This document shows, piece by piece, positions 1 through 6,804 of a stretch of DNA of 7,310 bases. The position numbers and the translations under genes were made by a program. The notes under the pieces are model-generated. The model was not told the origin of the DNA. It saw nothing but the letters and a program-made list of their open reading frames with translations, and did no database searches. Source of the DNA: Myxococcales bacterium (GTDB taxonomy: Bacteria > Myxococcota_A > Polyangia > Polyangiales > Polyangiaceae); contig JAAFHJ010000242.1 in NCBI GenBank assembly GCA_013298325.1, forward strand, positions 1 through 7,310, in the 5' to 3' direction. Each line of letters begins with the position of its first letter. Within the stretch, counting starts at the first letter, position 1.

Positions 1-243
1 GCCACCGTACAAATTGAAGACGAAGACGGCCTCCAGAAGGTCTTTCAGCTCGTCGGCCGCGACGAGATCGATGCAAAGCTCGGGAAGATCTCCTTTGAGT
101 CGCCGATGGGGAAAGCGATGCTTGGGAAGGCGGTCGGCGACAGCTTCATCGTCCGGCGCCCGGTCCTCGACGCCGCCAACCGCCCGAAGCCGGGCGTCTT
201 TGACGACATCGATTACACGGTGCTTTCCGTCCGGTATTCCTAG
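1..243 (+). CDS. GreA/GreB-family transcription elongation factor, C-terminal part (5' end outside window)
   Basis: Frame 1 is open from the window edge to TAG at 241-243, giving 80 residues. They match the C-terminal FKBP-like domain of the Gre factors: LVGRDEID at residues 17-24, then ISFESPMGKAMLGKAVGD at 30-47, and a final beta strand around DYTVLSVRYS. In the family, IS..SP...AL(L)GK.VGD is the signature of this domain, which docks on RNA polymerase, while the N-terminal coiled coil (absent here) reaches into the secondary channel and stimulates cleavage of backtracked RNA. The segment between VGD and the last strand is longer than in E. coli GreA, with an insertion around VLDAANRPKPGVFDD. 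From this half alone I cannot separate GreA from GreB or a GreAB-like paralogue. It converges on the deformylase gene with no terminator between them. Confidence 0.88.
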   Translation, partial: ATVQIEDEDGLQKVFQLVGRDEIDAKLGKISFESPMGKAMLGKAVGDSFIVRRPVLDAANRPKPGVFDDIDYTVLSVRYS

Positions 244-815
244 CTTCCGAAGCGCGTCACGAGGGCGGTCACCCGCTTCACAAAGGCCTCTTTGTGGAAG
301 CGCTCGAAGTCGTTCCACGTCGTGAGCGTCGTCGTATCGACGACGCGATCGAGGAACACCTTCCCGAACAGATGATCGATCTCGTGCTGGTAGGTCCCCG
401 CGCTCAGTCCGCGGACGTGGAGATCGAGGTCGTTCCCGGCGCGATCCCACGCGCGCACACGTGCCTCGACGTGGCGCGGGACTTCGCCGCGTAGATTCGG
501 CACCGAGAGGCACCCTTCGTAGTTGAGGAACGTCTCCGTGCCGAGCAGCTCGATCTCCGGATTGATGAGGATCGTGAGCGGAATGTTCGGCTTGTAGGGG
601 TAGCGCGGATTGTTCTGCACATGAATCGCACACGCGGCGACCGGTGCATAGACCTGGTTCGCCGCGAGACCGGCCCCGGCGGCGTCGTGCATCGTCTCTA
701 CGAGATCGTCGAGGAAGGCCTGAAATTCGGCGGTCGCCAGCTCCTCGCGCGTCACTTTCCGAGCAACTTCGCGCAGTACCGGGTGACCAATCGTCGCAAT
801 CTTACGAATCGTCAT
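240..815 (-). CDS. def: Peptide deformylase
   Basis: This 191-residue protein carries all three deformylase motifs: GAGLAANQ at residues 47-54 (G-x-G-hydrophobic-AA-x-Q), EGCLS at 100-104, and QHEIDH at 143-148. Cys102, His144 and His148 are the expected metal ligands and Glu145 the catalytic base. The enzyme removes the formyl group from the N-terminal methionine of nascent proteins in the cytosol. The start at 815 gives the usual opening, a short basic stretch then IGHPVLREVA, so no further upstream start is needed. The usual A-R before the HExDH helix is A-G here, and about 33 residues follow the DRV strand, a modest C-terminal extension also seen in some family members. The gene lies 6 bases after corA and has only a weak GAAAG ribosome-binding site inside the corA stop region, so it is probably coupled. 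It is not beside fmt, its common partner. Its TAG stop shares CTAG with the facing gre gene. Confidence 0.96.
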   Translation of the reverse strand: MTIRKIATIGHPVLREVARKVTREELATAEFQAFLDDLVETMHDAAGAGLAANQVYAPVAACAIHVQNNPRYPYKPNIPLTILINPEIELLGTETFLNYEGCLSVPNLRGEVPRHVEARVRAWDRAGNDLDLHVRGLSAGTYQHEIDHLFGKVFLDRVVDTTTLTTWNDFERFHKEAFVKRVTALVTRFGS

Positions 816-821
816 GGACTT

Positions 822-1817
822 TCAGACCCATTTCTTATGGCGGAACCAGCCAAAAATGACGACGGCCGTTCCGAACATCAATGAAAGCGCGAACGGGTAC
901 CCAAACGCCCAATGGAGCTCAGGCATGCTTTCAAAGTTCATGCCGTAGACGCCGGCAATAAACGTCAAAGGCAGCATAATTGTGGAGATCAAGGTGAGCG
1001 TCTTCATCACCTCGTTCATCCGATTGGACTGCACCGAAAGGAAGACGTCGAGGAGGCTCGTCAAAAGCTCCCGGTAGCCGTCGGCGAGATCGGTCACCCG
1101 GGAGAAGTGATCGAACACATCGCGAAAGAACGGTTTGAGATCGTTGGGAATCTCGTCAAATTCCCCGCGACTCAGTCGCAGAAGGACCTCGCGCTGGTGG
1201 ACGGCGGTCCGCCGGAGCGTCTGCAGGCCCCGCTTGAGCGAGAGGATCTCCGACATCAGCGCCTGCCCGCCGCGGGTGCCGGCGCGCGCGACGATCATCG
1301 CTTCAAGGCGATGAATTTCTTCATCGTAGCGGTCGACGAAGGGGAGGTAGTCGTCGACGAGGCGGTCGAGGACCGCGTGCGCGACCCACGCGATGCCATT
1401 CGCGCCCGGCTCGGCGACCACTTTCGCAAAGAGCTTCGGATTTCGGCGCAGCTCCTCCGCGACGACGTGAACGGAAGACGTTGCGTCGGTCGTACGCGTC
1501 ACCAATAGGCGCTCGCCGAGGACGACGTCGACCTCTTGGAGCTCGGTCTCCCCGCAGCGATCGCCCGGCTTTACCGCATGGGCGATGATGTGGAGGTAAT
1601 GCTCGAAGTCCTCGATTTTCGGGAGGTGACAGTCCTTCCAAATGTCTTCCACGGTGAGCGGATGAATCTGGAAGACCCGGAGCATCAGGTCGGTCGCTTC
1701 CGGCGACGATTCGGCGAGCTGGAGCCAGAGGTGGCCCCCTTTTTTGTACGCCTCCTCCATCGCCGACGCCGACGTCTCGACGCGAAGGGCGCCCGCCTCG
1801 TAGATGAACGCGCGCAT
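822..1817 (-). CDS. corA: CorA-type magnesium/cobalt transporter
   Basis: The 331-residue product has the CorA layout: a cytoplasmic N-terminal domain with HPLTVEDI (52-59) and LPKIEDF (65-71), a long charged helical stalk (about 145-270), and two C-terminal membrane segments (about 273-291 and 306-325). The signature YGMNFE at 291-296, with GMN at 292-294, ends the first membrane helix, followed by the short periplasmic loop with MPELHW and a basic tail (RHKK). In the family, CorA is a homopentamer in the inner membrane that admits Mg2+ and often Co2+ or Ni2+; the GMN loop is the selectivity entrance. The length is typical (E. coli CorA is 316). The ATG at 1815-1817 overlaps the upstream methyltransferase stop by one base (TGATG), implying translational coupling; no strong Shine-Dalgarno is visible. 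The ion actually carried cannot be told from sequence. A ZntB-type efflux role is less likely because the motif is GMN and not GIN. Confidence 0.93.
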   Translation of the reverse strand: MRAFIYEAGALRVETSASAMEEAYKKGGHLWLQLAESSPEATDLMLRVFQIHPLTVEDIWKDCHLPKIEDFEHYLHIIAHAVKPGDRCGETELQEVDVVLGERLLVTRTTDATSSVHVVAEELRRNPKLFAKVVAEPGANGIAWVAHAVLDRLVDDYLPFVDRYDEEIHRLEAMIVARAGTRGGQALMSEILSLKRGLQTLRRTAVHQREVLLRLSRGEFDEIPNDLKPFFRDVFDHFSRVTDLADGYRELLTSLLDVFLSVQSNRMNEVMKTLTLISTIMLPLTFIAGVYGMNFESMPELHWAFGYPFALSLMFGTAVVIFGWFRHKKWV

Positions 1818-4204
1818 CAGCGCTTTTCAGCGAGAATCAAGATCCGCGAGGCTTGACCACCGAAGAAAACTCCAGGAGTTTCGGTACGTCCGGAGACTTC
1901 CGCAACGCGGAACCCGGCATCATGGAGCATCTTCCCGAGCTCATGGAGCGCATAGACGCGGATCGAATACTCGAGCTCGCGGGAGCGCCCCCCCTCGATC
2001 ATCATCGTCCGCTTGATCTTCATGCGGCTCGTGATCCAATCGAGGTTCATTTCGTCCATGCAGATGCAGCCGTCCCCCTGAAACCAGACGGACGACGGGC
2101 TGTCTTGGGCGACGAAATCGCGATTGATCACATCGAGGAGGAACTGGCCGCCGCGTTTGAGAGCCTTGTGGACGCGGGCGATTACCGCCTGGTTCTGACT
2201 CTCGTCGAAGTAGCCGAAGCTCGTGTTCCAGCAATAGGCGCCGTCAAACACGTCTTCAAAGGGCATTTCCCGCATGTCGCCCTGAAGGAAGTTGATCTTC
2301 AGGTTGCGCTCTTGCGCGTCGTCGGAGGCACGCGCAAGCATCGAGAGCGAGAGGTCGTAGCCGACCATCTGGTAGCCACGCCGCGCCATATCAATCGCGT
2401 ATTCGCCGGTACCGCACCCCAAATCGAGGATCGCTGCCCCGGTTTCGAGCGCCAGACTTTCATCAATAAAGTCGCACTCACGCGTGAGATGGCCCCCTTC
2501 GACGGCCGGTGAGGCACGAAGGAAGTCATCATTGAAAAGTTCTTCCCACCAGGGGCGGGCTTTCCGCTTGCTCTCGGCGGCGGGCGTTTGAAAGCCCCCT
2601 GGCTCCGCGGCGGTAAGCACCAACGGAACGGCCGCCGGCGCTGCAATGCGGACTTTGGAGGGGACCGCTTGGCTGTCCGGGGAAAGCCCGGCCCCCGTCG
2701 AATCGACGCGCGACGCCGGCGGCTCCGATCGGGGCCGCGACGGGGCAAGCGAACTCGGAGTGGGCGCCGTTGCCGGCACCGGCGCAACCGGCTCCGGGGA
2801 ACTCGGGAGGACAATCTCCCCGTAATCGGTAGGAAAATCGGTCGCTTCCGCGGAATCGACCACCGAGCGAGCACGCGCGGGGAGCGGGGGCGCCGCGGAG
2901 ACGGGCGGCGGCGGGGCCGACGGCTTTCGCACCGGCGGCGGCGGCGCGCTTTCCAGCTCGGAGCTGTCGAGCATCGAGCCGGCCTTCGGACGCGCGCTCC
3001 CCTCGCCGGTGTCGACGAGCGACTTCGAACGCGGAATGGTCGGCATCGCCGCCGCACTGGCGGCGCCGAGTTCGCTCGCGTCGACGAACGACCGCGGACG
3101 GGGCGGCATCGGCGGCACCGAGGCGGCGCGTGGGCGCATTGCTGGCGCCGCGGGGATCGGCGGGACATCGGGGATGACCAGGTCGCCATCGGGCCCAATC
3201 CCCGGGCTGGTGAGCGGTCGGCGTGGCGGGAGCCCCGGCGCGACCGCGGGCGGATTCGGCGTGACCGAGGCGCGTGCGACCGGCGGCGGAGGCGGCTGGG
3301 AGGCGCGCAGAGCTGACGGCGCCTGCGTGGAGTTCACCGATTCTTCAAGCAAATCGGAGGCAAGTTCGACGACCGGCGCTTCGCTGCTCGCCGCGGCCGC
3401 CTCGACGACTTCCAGGTCGTCGAGGTCGAGAGCCTGCGTCGTCGCGAGCGGATCGGGAAGGAGTTCGGGAGGGACCGACGCCTTCGCCGGCGGGCGCGAG
3501 GAAATCGTCGAGTCTTCAAGCAAATCGGAAGCGAGTTCTTCCGGTTCGCCCCCCTCGGGGGCCTCCGGAAGCACCGGCGACGACGTGGTGCTGTCGAGAT
3601 CGACGACGACGTCGATCGCCAGCGAGGATTCGTCGGCGGCCGGCACGGAAACGATCGGAACGCCGGCGATCGGAATGCCATCCGCAAGAGTCGACGCCGA
3701 CGGCGGAGCCGACGCAGACGCGGAGGGCGGAGCGGGTAGCGGCGAAAAGCGTTCCGAGACGGCGGCCGGGACATCGATGACGATGCGGTCTGAATCGCCA
3801 GCGCCGTCGGTTTCGCTCGGAATCGGTGTATAAACAGTCGTTTCCGAGTTGTACCGCTTCGGTCCCGGTTTCGCGGCGAGCGCATCGTAGTGGCGATCGA
3901 TGGCGGTCGGCGCGAAGGGCGTCCAGCTGTCTTCTGGGAGCTGGATCAGGTCGGCGTTGAGGGCCGGCATGCGCGTTGTGGCGTCGGCGTCGGAGACCTC
4001 TACCGTCGGCGCGACGATCGTCACGATCGGTGTGCCGGCGATCGGCGGGTGGGGGGCGACCACAAGCCCGCGTGGTTCGCGACGGGCGGCGCCCCCTTCG
4101 GCGGCCGTCGGAATGCGATCGGATTCGCGCGACACGCGCGCAGGCTCGCCGGCGGGGTCGGCTTCCCGCGCGGCCAGTTCCTCCGGATCGGGGCGGGAAG
4201 TCAT
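1817..4204 (-). CDS. Class I SAM-dependent methyltransferase with a 550-residue disordered Pro/Ala/Ser-rich N-terminal extension
   Basis: The 795-residue protein has two unlike parts. Residues 551-795 are a class I methyltransferase: WWEELFNDDF at 552-561, glycine-rich SAM loop LDLGCGTG at 593-600, acidic strand GYDLS at 615-619 (Asp617 expected to bind the SAM ribose), GDMREMPF at 642-649, then TSFGYFDE and a final ILILAEKR. This matches a widespread family of small soluble methyltransferases whose substrates are mostly unknown. Residues 1-550 are low-complexity, rich in Pro, Ala, Ser and acidic residues, with no signal peptide or membrane helix, and hold several short repeats listed separately. 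The start at 4204 is supported by an ATGA overlap with the psd stop, and by repeats that keep codon phase. The gene ends in a TGATG overlap with corA. Because psd makes phosphatidylethanolamine, a lipid substrate is tempting, but the domain does not look like PmtA; the substrate is unknown. A frameshift or gene fusion is possible but nothing shows it. Confidence 0.85.
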   Translation of the reverse strand: MTSRPDPEELAAREADPAGEPARVSRESDRIPTAAEGGAARREPRGLVVAPHPPIAGTPIVTIVAPTVEVSDADATTRMPALNADLIQLPEDSWTPFAPTAIDRHYDALAAKPGPKRYNSETTVYTPIPSETDGAGDSDRIVIDVPAAVSERFSPLPAPPSASASAPPSASTLADGIPIAGVPIVSVPAADESSLAIDVVVDLDSTTSSPVLPEAPEGGEPEELASDLLEDSTISSRPPAKASVPPELLPDPLATTQALDLDDLEVVEAAAASSEAPVVELASDLLEESVNSTQAPSALRASQPPPPPVARASVTPNPPAVAPGLPPRRPLTSPGIGPDGDLVIPDVPPIPAAPAMRPRAASVPPMPPRPRSFVDASELGAASAAAMPTIPRSKSLVDTGEGSARPKAGSMLDSSELESAPPPPVRKPSAPPPPVSAAPPLPARARSVVDSAEATDFPTDYGEIVLPSSPEPVAPVPATAPTPSSLAPSRPRSEPPASRVDSTGAGLSPDSQAVPSKVRIAAPAAVPLVLTAAEPGGFQTPAAESKRKARPWWEELFNDDFLRASPAVEGGHLTRECDFIDESLALETGAAILDLGCGTGEYAIDMARRGYQMVGYDLSLSMLARASDDAQERNLKINFLQGDMREMPFEDVFDGAYCWNTSFGYFDESQNQAVIARVHKALKRGGQFLLDVINRDFVAQDSPSSVWFQGDGCICMDEMNLDWITSRMKIKRTMMIEGGRSRELEYSIRVYALHELGKMLHDAGFRVAEVSGRTETPGVFFGGQASRILILAEKR
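2699..3091 (-). repeat. Five degenerate copies of S-x-[VL]-D-[STA] in the disordered region
   Basis: SFVDASE (372-378), SLVDTGE (395-401), SMLDSSE (410-416), SVVDSAE (447-453) and SRVDSTG (498-504) share the pattern S-x-[VL]-D-[STA]-[SGAT]-[EG]. Most are preceded by basic residues (RPR, PRSK, PKAG, ARAR). They are separated by 23, 15, 37 and 51 residues of Pro/Ala linker. Spaced short motifs in disordered sequence often act as multivalent binding or phosphorylation sites; which, if either, applies here is not known. Confidence 0.65.
3342..3529 (-). repeat. Pair of LASDLLE repeats in the disordered region
   Basis: Residues 224-232 (LASDLLEDS) and 281-289 (LASDLLEES) are near-identical acidic amphipathic segments 57 residues apart. 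The DNA copies share an exact 17-base run (3342-3358 and 3513-3529, offset 171 bases, which is 57 codons). The conserved phase supports this reading frame as the coding one. The copies could be two docking helices for a partner protein; that function is inferred only from their amphipathic look. Confidence 0.8.
3651..4045 (-). repeat. Pair of PIAG-x-PIV repeats in the disordered region
   Basis: Residues 54-63 (PIAGTPIVTI) and 178-187 (PIAGVPIVSV) differ at three conservative positions. The corresponding DNA at 3651-3673 and 4023-4045 agrees at 20 of 23 bases, including an exact 12-base block, with an offset of 372 bases (124 codons). Together with the other repeats this suggests that the extension grew by in-frame duplication or that short binding motifs are being maintained. 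The segments are hydrophobic and Pro-bounded, unlike the surrounding sequence. Confidence 0.75.
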
Positions 4205-5046
4205 CCGGTTTTCACGGCGCTCTTCGCGCGGACGAGCGGCTCACCGAGGCGGATCGGCCCTTCTTGGGCGACGAAGCGGTCAAAGCCGCGCGGCTCGAAG
4301 AGGCAGACCGCCGTCGATCCGAGGTGGAACTGACCGATTTCGTCGCCCGCTTCCACGGAAAGGTTGGGGGTGTGAACCCCCAGCGGAACGTCCCAGGCGG
4401 GGATGCCGCTCACCGTGATGCGGCCGACGACGATCGCGACGACCATAATGACGGCGACACGACCGAAGTCGGGATTTTCAATGATGATCGCGACGCGACG
4501 GTTGCGAACGAACAGGTTCGGCACGTGCTTGATGCCGATCGCGTTGACCGGGAAGTAATCGCCAGGAAGTGAGCGGACTTCCACGACGGTGCCGGCGACC
4601 GGCGAGTGGACGCGGTGGTAGTCGCGGGGCGACAGGTAGATCACGCAACCGCCGCCCCCTTCGTAGCGCGCCGCCTCGTGGGCGTCGCCGAGGAGCTCTT
4701 CGACGCGGTAGGGGCGCCCCTTGACGAGGAACGTGCGGTTCGCGTCGATGGTGCCGGTCGACTCGAGGCGACCGTCCGACGGGCTCACCAGAATGCCGGG
4801 GTCGGTCGCGATCGGACGCGCGCCGTCCTCCAAGCTTCGCGTGAAGAAGGCGTCGAAGCTCTGCCAGCCCCCCTTCTGAGCCGCTTCGTCGATGTCGACG
4901 TCGTAGAGCTTGCAGTAGGCGTCGACGACGCGCTTGCCGAGCTTCTCGGACCAGCGGATATCGGCCAGCTTGCCCATCGCGCGGCTGATGCGCGCGCGGG
5001 GGAGGACTCGGAGGATCTGCGCGGTAGCGAACGTCAACGCGGTCAT
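4201..5046 (-). CDS. psd: Phosphatidylserine decarboxylase proenzyme
   Basis: The 281-residue product makes phosphatidylethanolamine by decarboxylating phosphatidylserine at the inner membrane. Family motifs appear in order: WQSFDAFFTRSL (61-72), SPSDGRL (88-94), SPRDYHRVHSPVAG (139-152), the conserved FPVN (165-168), and FHLGSTAVCLFEP (240-252). The LGST at 242-245 is the self-cleavage site: the chain is expected to break between Gly243 and Ser244, and Ser244 becomes the pyruvoyl cofactor of the small alpha chain. Asp91, His147 and Ser244 fit the Asp-His-Ser triad known for the family. It looks like the bacterial type I enzyme, somewhat shorter than E. coli Psd (322). No pssA, the frequent neighbour supplying phosphatidylserine, is present in the window. 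The stop overlaps the methyltransferase start (ATGA). Upstream lies a 147-base gap with a possible promoter; the ribosome-binding site is weak (GAAG about 7 bases before ATG). Confidence 0.95.
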   Translation of the reverse strand: MTALTFATAQILRVLPRARISRAMGKLADIRWSEKLGKRVVDAYCKLYDVDIDEAAQKGGWQSFDAFFTRSLEDGARPIATDPGILVSPSDGRLESTGTIDANRTFLVKGRPYRVEELLGDAHEAARYEGGGGCVIYLSPRDYHRVHSPVAGTVVEVRSLPGDYFPVNAIGIKHVPNLFVRNRRVAIIIENPDFGRVAVIMVVAIVVGRITVSGIPAWDVPLGVHTPNLSVEAGDEIGQFHLGSTAVCLFEPRGFDRFVAQEGPIRLGEPLVRAKSAVKTG

Positions 5047-5193
5047 TGCGGTCTTCGAGTCTCTGCAGGGCCGGAGGTGGGGGCGAACTCGCAGCCAAGT
5101 ACCCGATTGGGTCCCTTCGGTCCTGCGAAAACGAAACGGTTTGCCGATGGTACCGAGGACGGCTCGAAAAGGTCAATTCGGTTTCGAAAGTTG
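5047..5193. other. Intergenic gap between the peptidase-MA-like gene and psd
   Basis: This 147-base stretch is the longest non-coding segment in the window. Apart from the promoter candidate it has a short inverted repeat ACCC-GATT-GGGT (5101-5112), a direct repeat GGTCC-cttc-GGTCC just beyond it, and a weak CGAAA/TTTCG inverted repeat near 5164-5187. None forms a GC-rich stem followed by a T-run, so I see no intrinsic terminator for the upstream genes. Read-through into psd is therefore possible. Confidence 0.6.
5147..5176 (-). promoter_or_regulatory. Candidate sigma70-type promoter for psd and downstream genes
   Basis: On the - strand, TTGACC (5176-5171) and TACCAT (5152-5147) are separated by 18 bases. 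They match five of six and four of six consensus positions. Transcription would begin near 5140, leaving roughly 95 untranslated bases before psd. The site lies in the only sizeable non-coding gap (5047-5193). In GC-rich bacteria the consensus is weakly predictive, and no operator or riboswitch structure is visible. Confidence 0.3.
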
Positions 5194-6804
5194 TCAGTCG
5201 CCGTAGGGCTCGTTCAGCTTTCGCGCGAGCGCTGCCGTACAGAGCGGGCTGGCGACGTACCCTTCCGCAGCGAGCGATCGGCAGGCGGTTTCGACGCCGA
5301 GCGGGTCTTCGGCGGTCGCGGCGGCGAAGGAAGGCTCGACGCGTTCGGCGGGGCCGAGGCGCCCGCGCAACGCAAAATAGGGGCCGTGGGCGTCGAGGAC
5401 GGCGGCAGGATCGGCCAAGAGGGCTCGCGCCTCCTCGGTTTTTCCGTTCGCCTCAAGCGCGCGCGCCCGGAGCGTTCGGAGGGCGGGGTCGTCTTCCGCT
5501 TTTCCGGCGATCGCGGCGAGTTCCGCCTGGGCGGCGGCGGCGTGGCCCCGGGCGAGGAGGAGGGTGGCGAGACGGGACTTTTCGCCAACCGGCTCGAGCG
5601 ACGGATCTGGCTTCTGCTGGAGGCCGATCGTCGCGGAGAGCGGCGCGTTCTGGGTGGCGAGCCAGACGTGCCAGCGCTTGTCCCACTCGACGAGGCCGAC
5701 GCCGGTCGCCGCCTTCATCGCCGCTTCGACGCGACCGCTCGCGGCCGTGCTCGCCGCACCTGCCCCCGCATCAGCGTTGTGGCCGGCGAGCGGCTCCGGT
5801 TCGTTCCGCAGCGCCAAGAGCACTTTCGCGACGGTCCCTTCCGGCTGCGATGCAAAGAGATACTTCACAAAACTCGTCACTTCCGCGAACACGACGACCG
5901 CCTGATCGGCCGACGGGAGCATCGCGATCGACGGTCCGAGCCGGTCGAGGGGGAGCGTCAACCCGAGCGTCTCGCCGCGCTTGGCGACCGCCTCCGGGGA
6001 GATGCGGGCGTCGTAGGGCCCCACCGGACGCCAGCGAATTTCTTGGCGCTTTGCGAGCCCTTCCTGGAGCCACAGCGGCGCGCGGTCGGCGGTCGCGCGG
6101 GTGACGGCGAGGTGGGTCAGCTCGTGGGTGAGCGTGTCGCGAAACGAATAGCCGTGGCGGGGGGCGCGCGGCGAAAGGAGCGTGACGCGGCCCCATTTCG
6201 CGACGGCGACGGTGCCGGTGGTGCGGGCCGATTCGTAGGGGAGGCCGGTCATCGCCGAGAGCGAAAGATGATCGCGGACGACGGTGATGCGCAGCGTCGA
6301 CGGCCAGTCGACGCCGAGTTCCTTCGTGAGCATCGCCTTGGCGGCGATCGCCGTTTCCAGCAGCAGCGGATAGAGTGCTTCGTCGTCGGGATCTTGGAAG
6401 CGAATCGCGATGTTGCTCGCGGCGTCAAAGCGCTGCGGCGTCGCCGCCGTGACGCGGGCGCACCCCTGGGCGATCTCGAGGAGGTCCCTCGCGTCGGCGA
6501 TCGGGGCGACGTCGGCGGCGCTCAGCAACTTCGCCGCCTCGTCGCAGCGCTCTTCAAAGAGGGCGAGGCGCCCGCGCTCCAGGCGCACCACCGGTCCGTC
6601 GCCGACCCGCGACGACGCGAGCTCCTCCGCCGCCTTCGCGAAGGAATGATCGATGATGTGCTCGTGGGCGGCGTTCAGCGAGCGCTGGGCCAGCTCGGTG
6701 GCGATGCTCGGCGGGGCGTCTGCTCCGTTGGCGCCGTCCGCCTGCGCGAGCAACGGCAACGCCAACACAGCGAAAACAGCTGCAATTTTTTGTCGAAAGT
6801 TCAT
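5194..6804 (-). CDS. Secreted peptidase-MA-like (gluzincin) metalloprotease with helical-repeat flanks
   Basis: The 536-residue protein starts with a signal peptide: basic MNFRQK, a hydrophobic core to about residue 20, and an AQA|D cleavage site near 22; there is no lipobox Cys. Residues 36-120 and 408-483 are Ala/Leu/Glu-rich paired helices resembling TPRs. Between them, HELTH at 227-231 followed by WLQEGLA at 245-251 (Glu248, 17 residues after His231) gives the two histidines, catalytic Glu228 and third zinc ligand of a gluzincin protease. This HExxH then W-x-x-EG-x-A arrangement is typical of the peptidase MA family, whose substrates are generally unknown. It probably acts in the periplasm or outside the cell. 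The ATG overlaps the upstream gene's stop by ATGA and is preceded by a good Shine-Dalgarno. The downstream helical part suggests protein-protein contacts. The protease assignment is firm at motif level; the biological role is open. Confidence 0.85.
   Translation of the reverse strand: MNFRQKIAAVFAVLALPLLAQADGANGADAPPSIATELAQRSLNAAHEHIIDHSFAKAAEELASSRVGDGPVVRLERGRLALFEERCDEAAKLLSAADVAPIADARDLLEIAQGCARVTAATPQRFDAASNIAIRFQDPDDEALYPLLLETAIAAKAMLTKELGVDWPSTLRITVVRDHLSLSAMTGLPYESARTTGTVAVAKWGRVTLLSPRAPRHGYSFRDTLTHELTHLAVTRATADRAPLWLQEGLAKRQEIRWRPVGPYDARISPEAVAKRGETLGLTLPLDRLGPSIAMLPSADQAVVVFAEVTSFVKYLFASQPEGTVAKVLLALRNEPEPLAGHNADAGAGAASTAASGRVEAAMKAATGVGLVEWDKRWHVWLATQNAPLSATIGLQQKPDPSLEPVGEKSRLATLLLARGHAAAAQAELAAIAGKAEDDPALRTLRARALEANGKTEEARALLADPAAVLDAHGPYFALRGRLGPAERVEPSFAAATAEDPLGVETACRSLAAEGYVASPLCTAALARKLNEPYGD

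Larger units (their letters stand above)
2555..4204 (-). other. Predicted intrinsically disordered region of the methyltransferase (residues 1-550)
   Basis: This segment encodes the N-terminal extension described under the methyltransferase. Runs such as PPPPV (two copies at 421-425 and 431-435), PPPPP (304-308) and Ala/Pro/Ser tracts, an almost complete lack of Cys and Trp (a single Trp at 94), and alternating acidic and basic patches are what a disordered linker looks like. A few hydrophobic islands stand out: PIVTIVAP (59-66), IVIDVPAAV (141-149), LAIDVVVDLD (195-204) and YGEIVLP (461-467). They could be short binding motifs. The GC-rich composition leaves most other frames open here, which is why overlapping + strand reading frames appear and should not be annotated. 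Confidence 0.75.

Noticed and set aside
1817..2554. Annotating the methyltransferase domain as PmtA (PE N-methyltransferase)
   Set aside because: The neighbourhood with psd is suggestive, but the motifs (WWEELFNDDF, LDLGCGTG, GDMREMPF, TSFGYFDE) fit a general soluble methyltransferase family, not PmtA.
3009..3833. A 274-codon + strand frame rich in Ser, Gly and Ala
   Set aside because: It is the complement of the disordered region of the methyltransferase. The repeats keep codon phase in the - strand frame, and the psd overlap supports that strand.
5101..5112. ACCC-GATT-GGGT hairpin as a terminator
   Set aside because: The stem has only four pairs and no T-run follows on either strand, so an intrinsic terminator is not supported.
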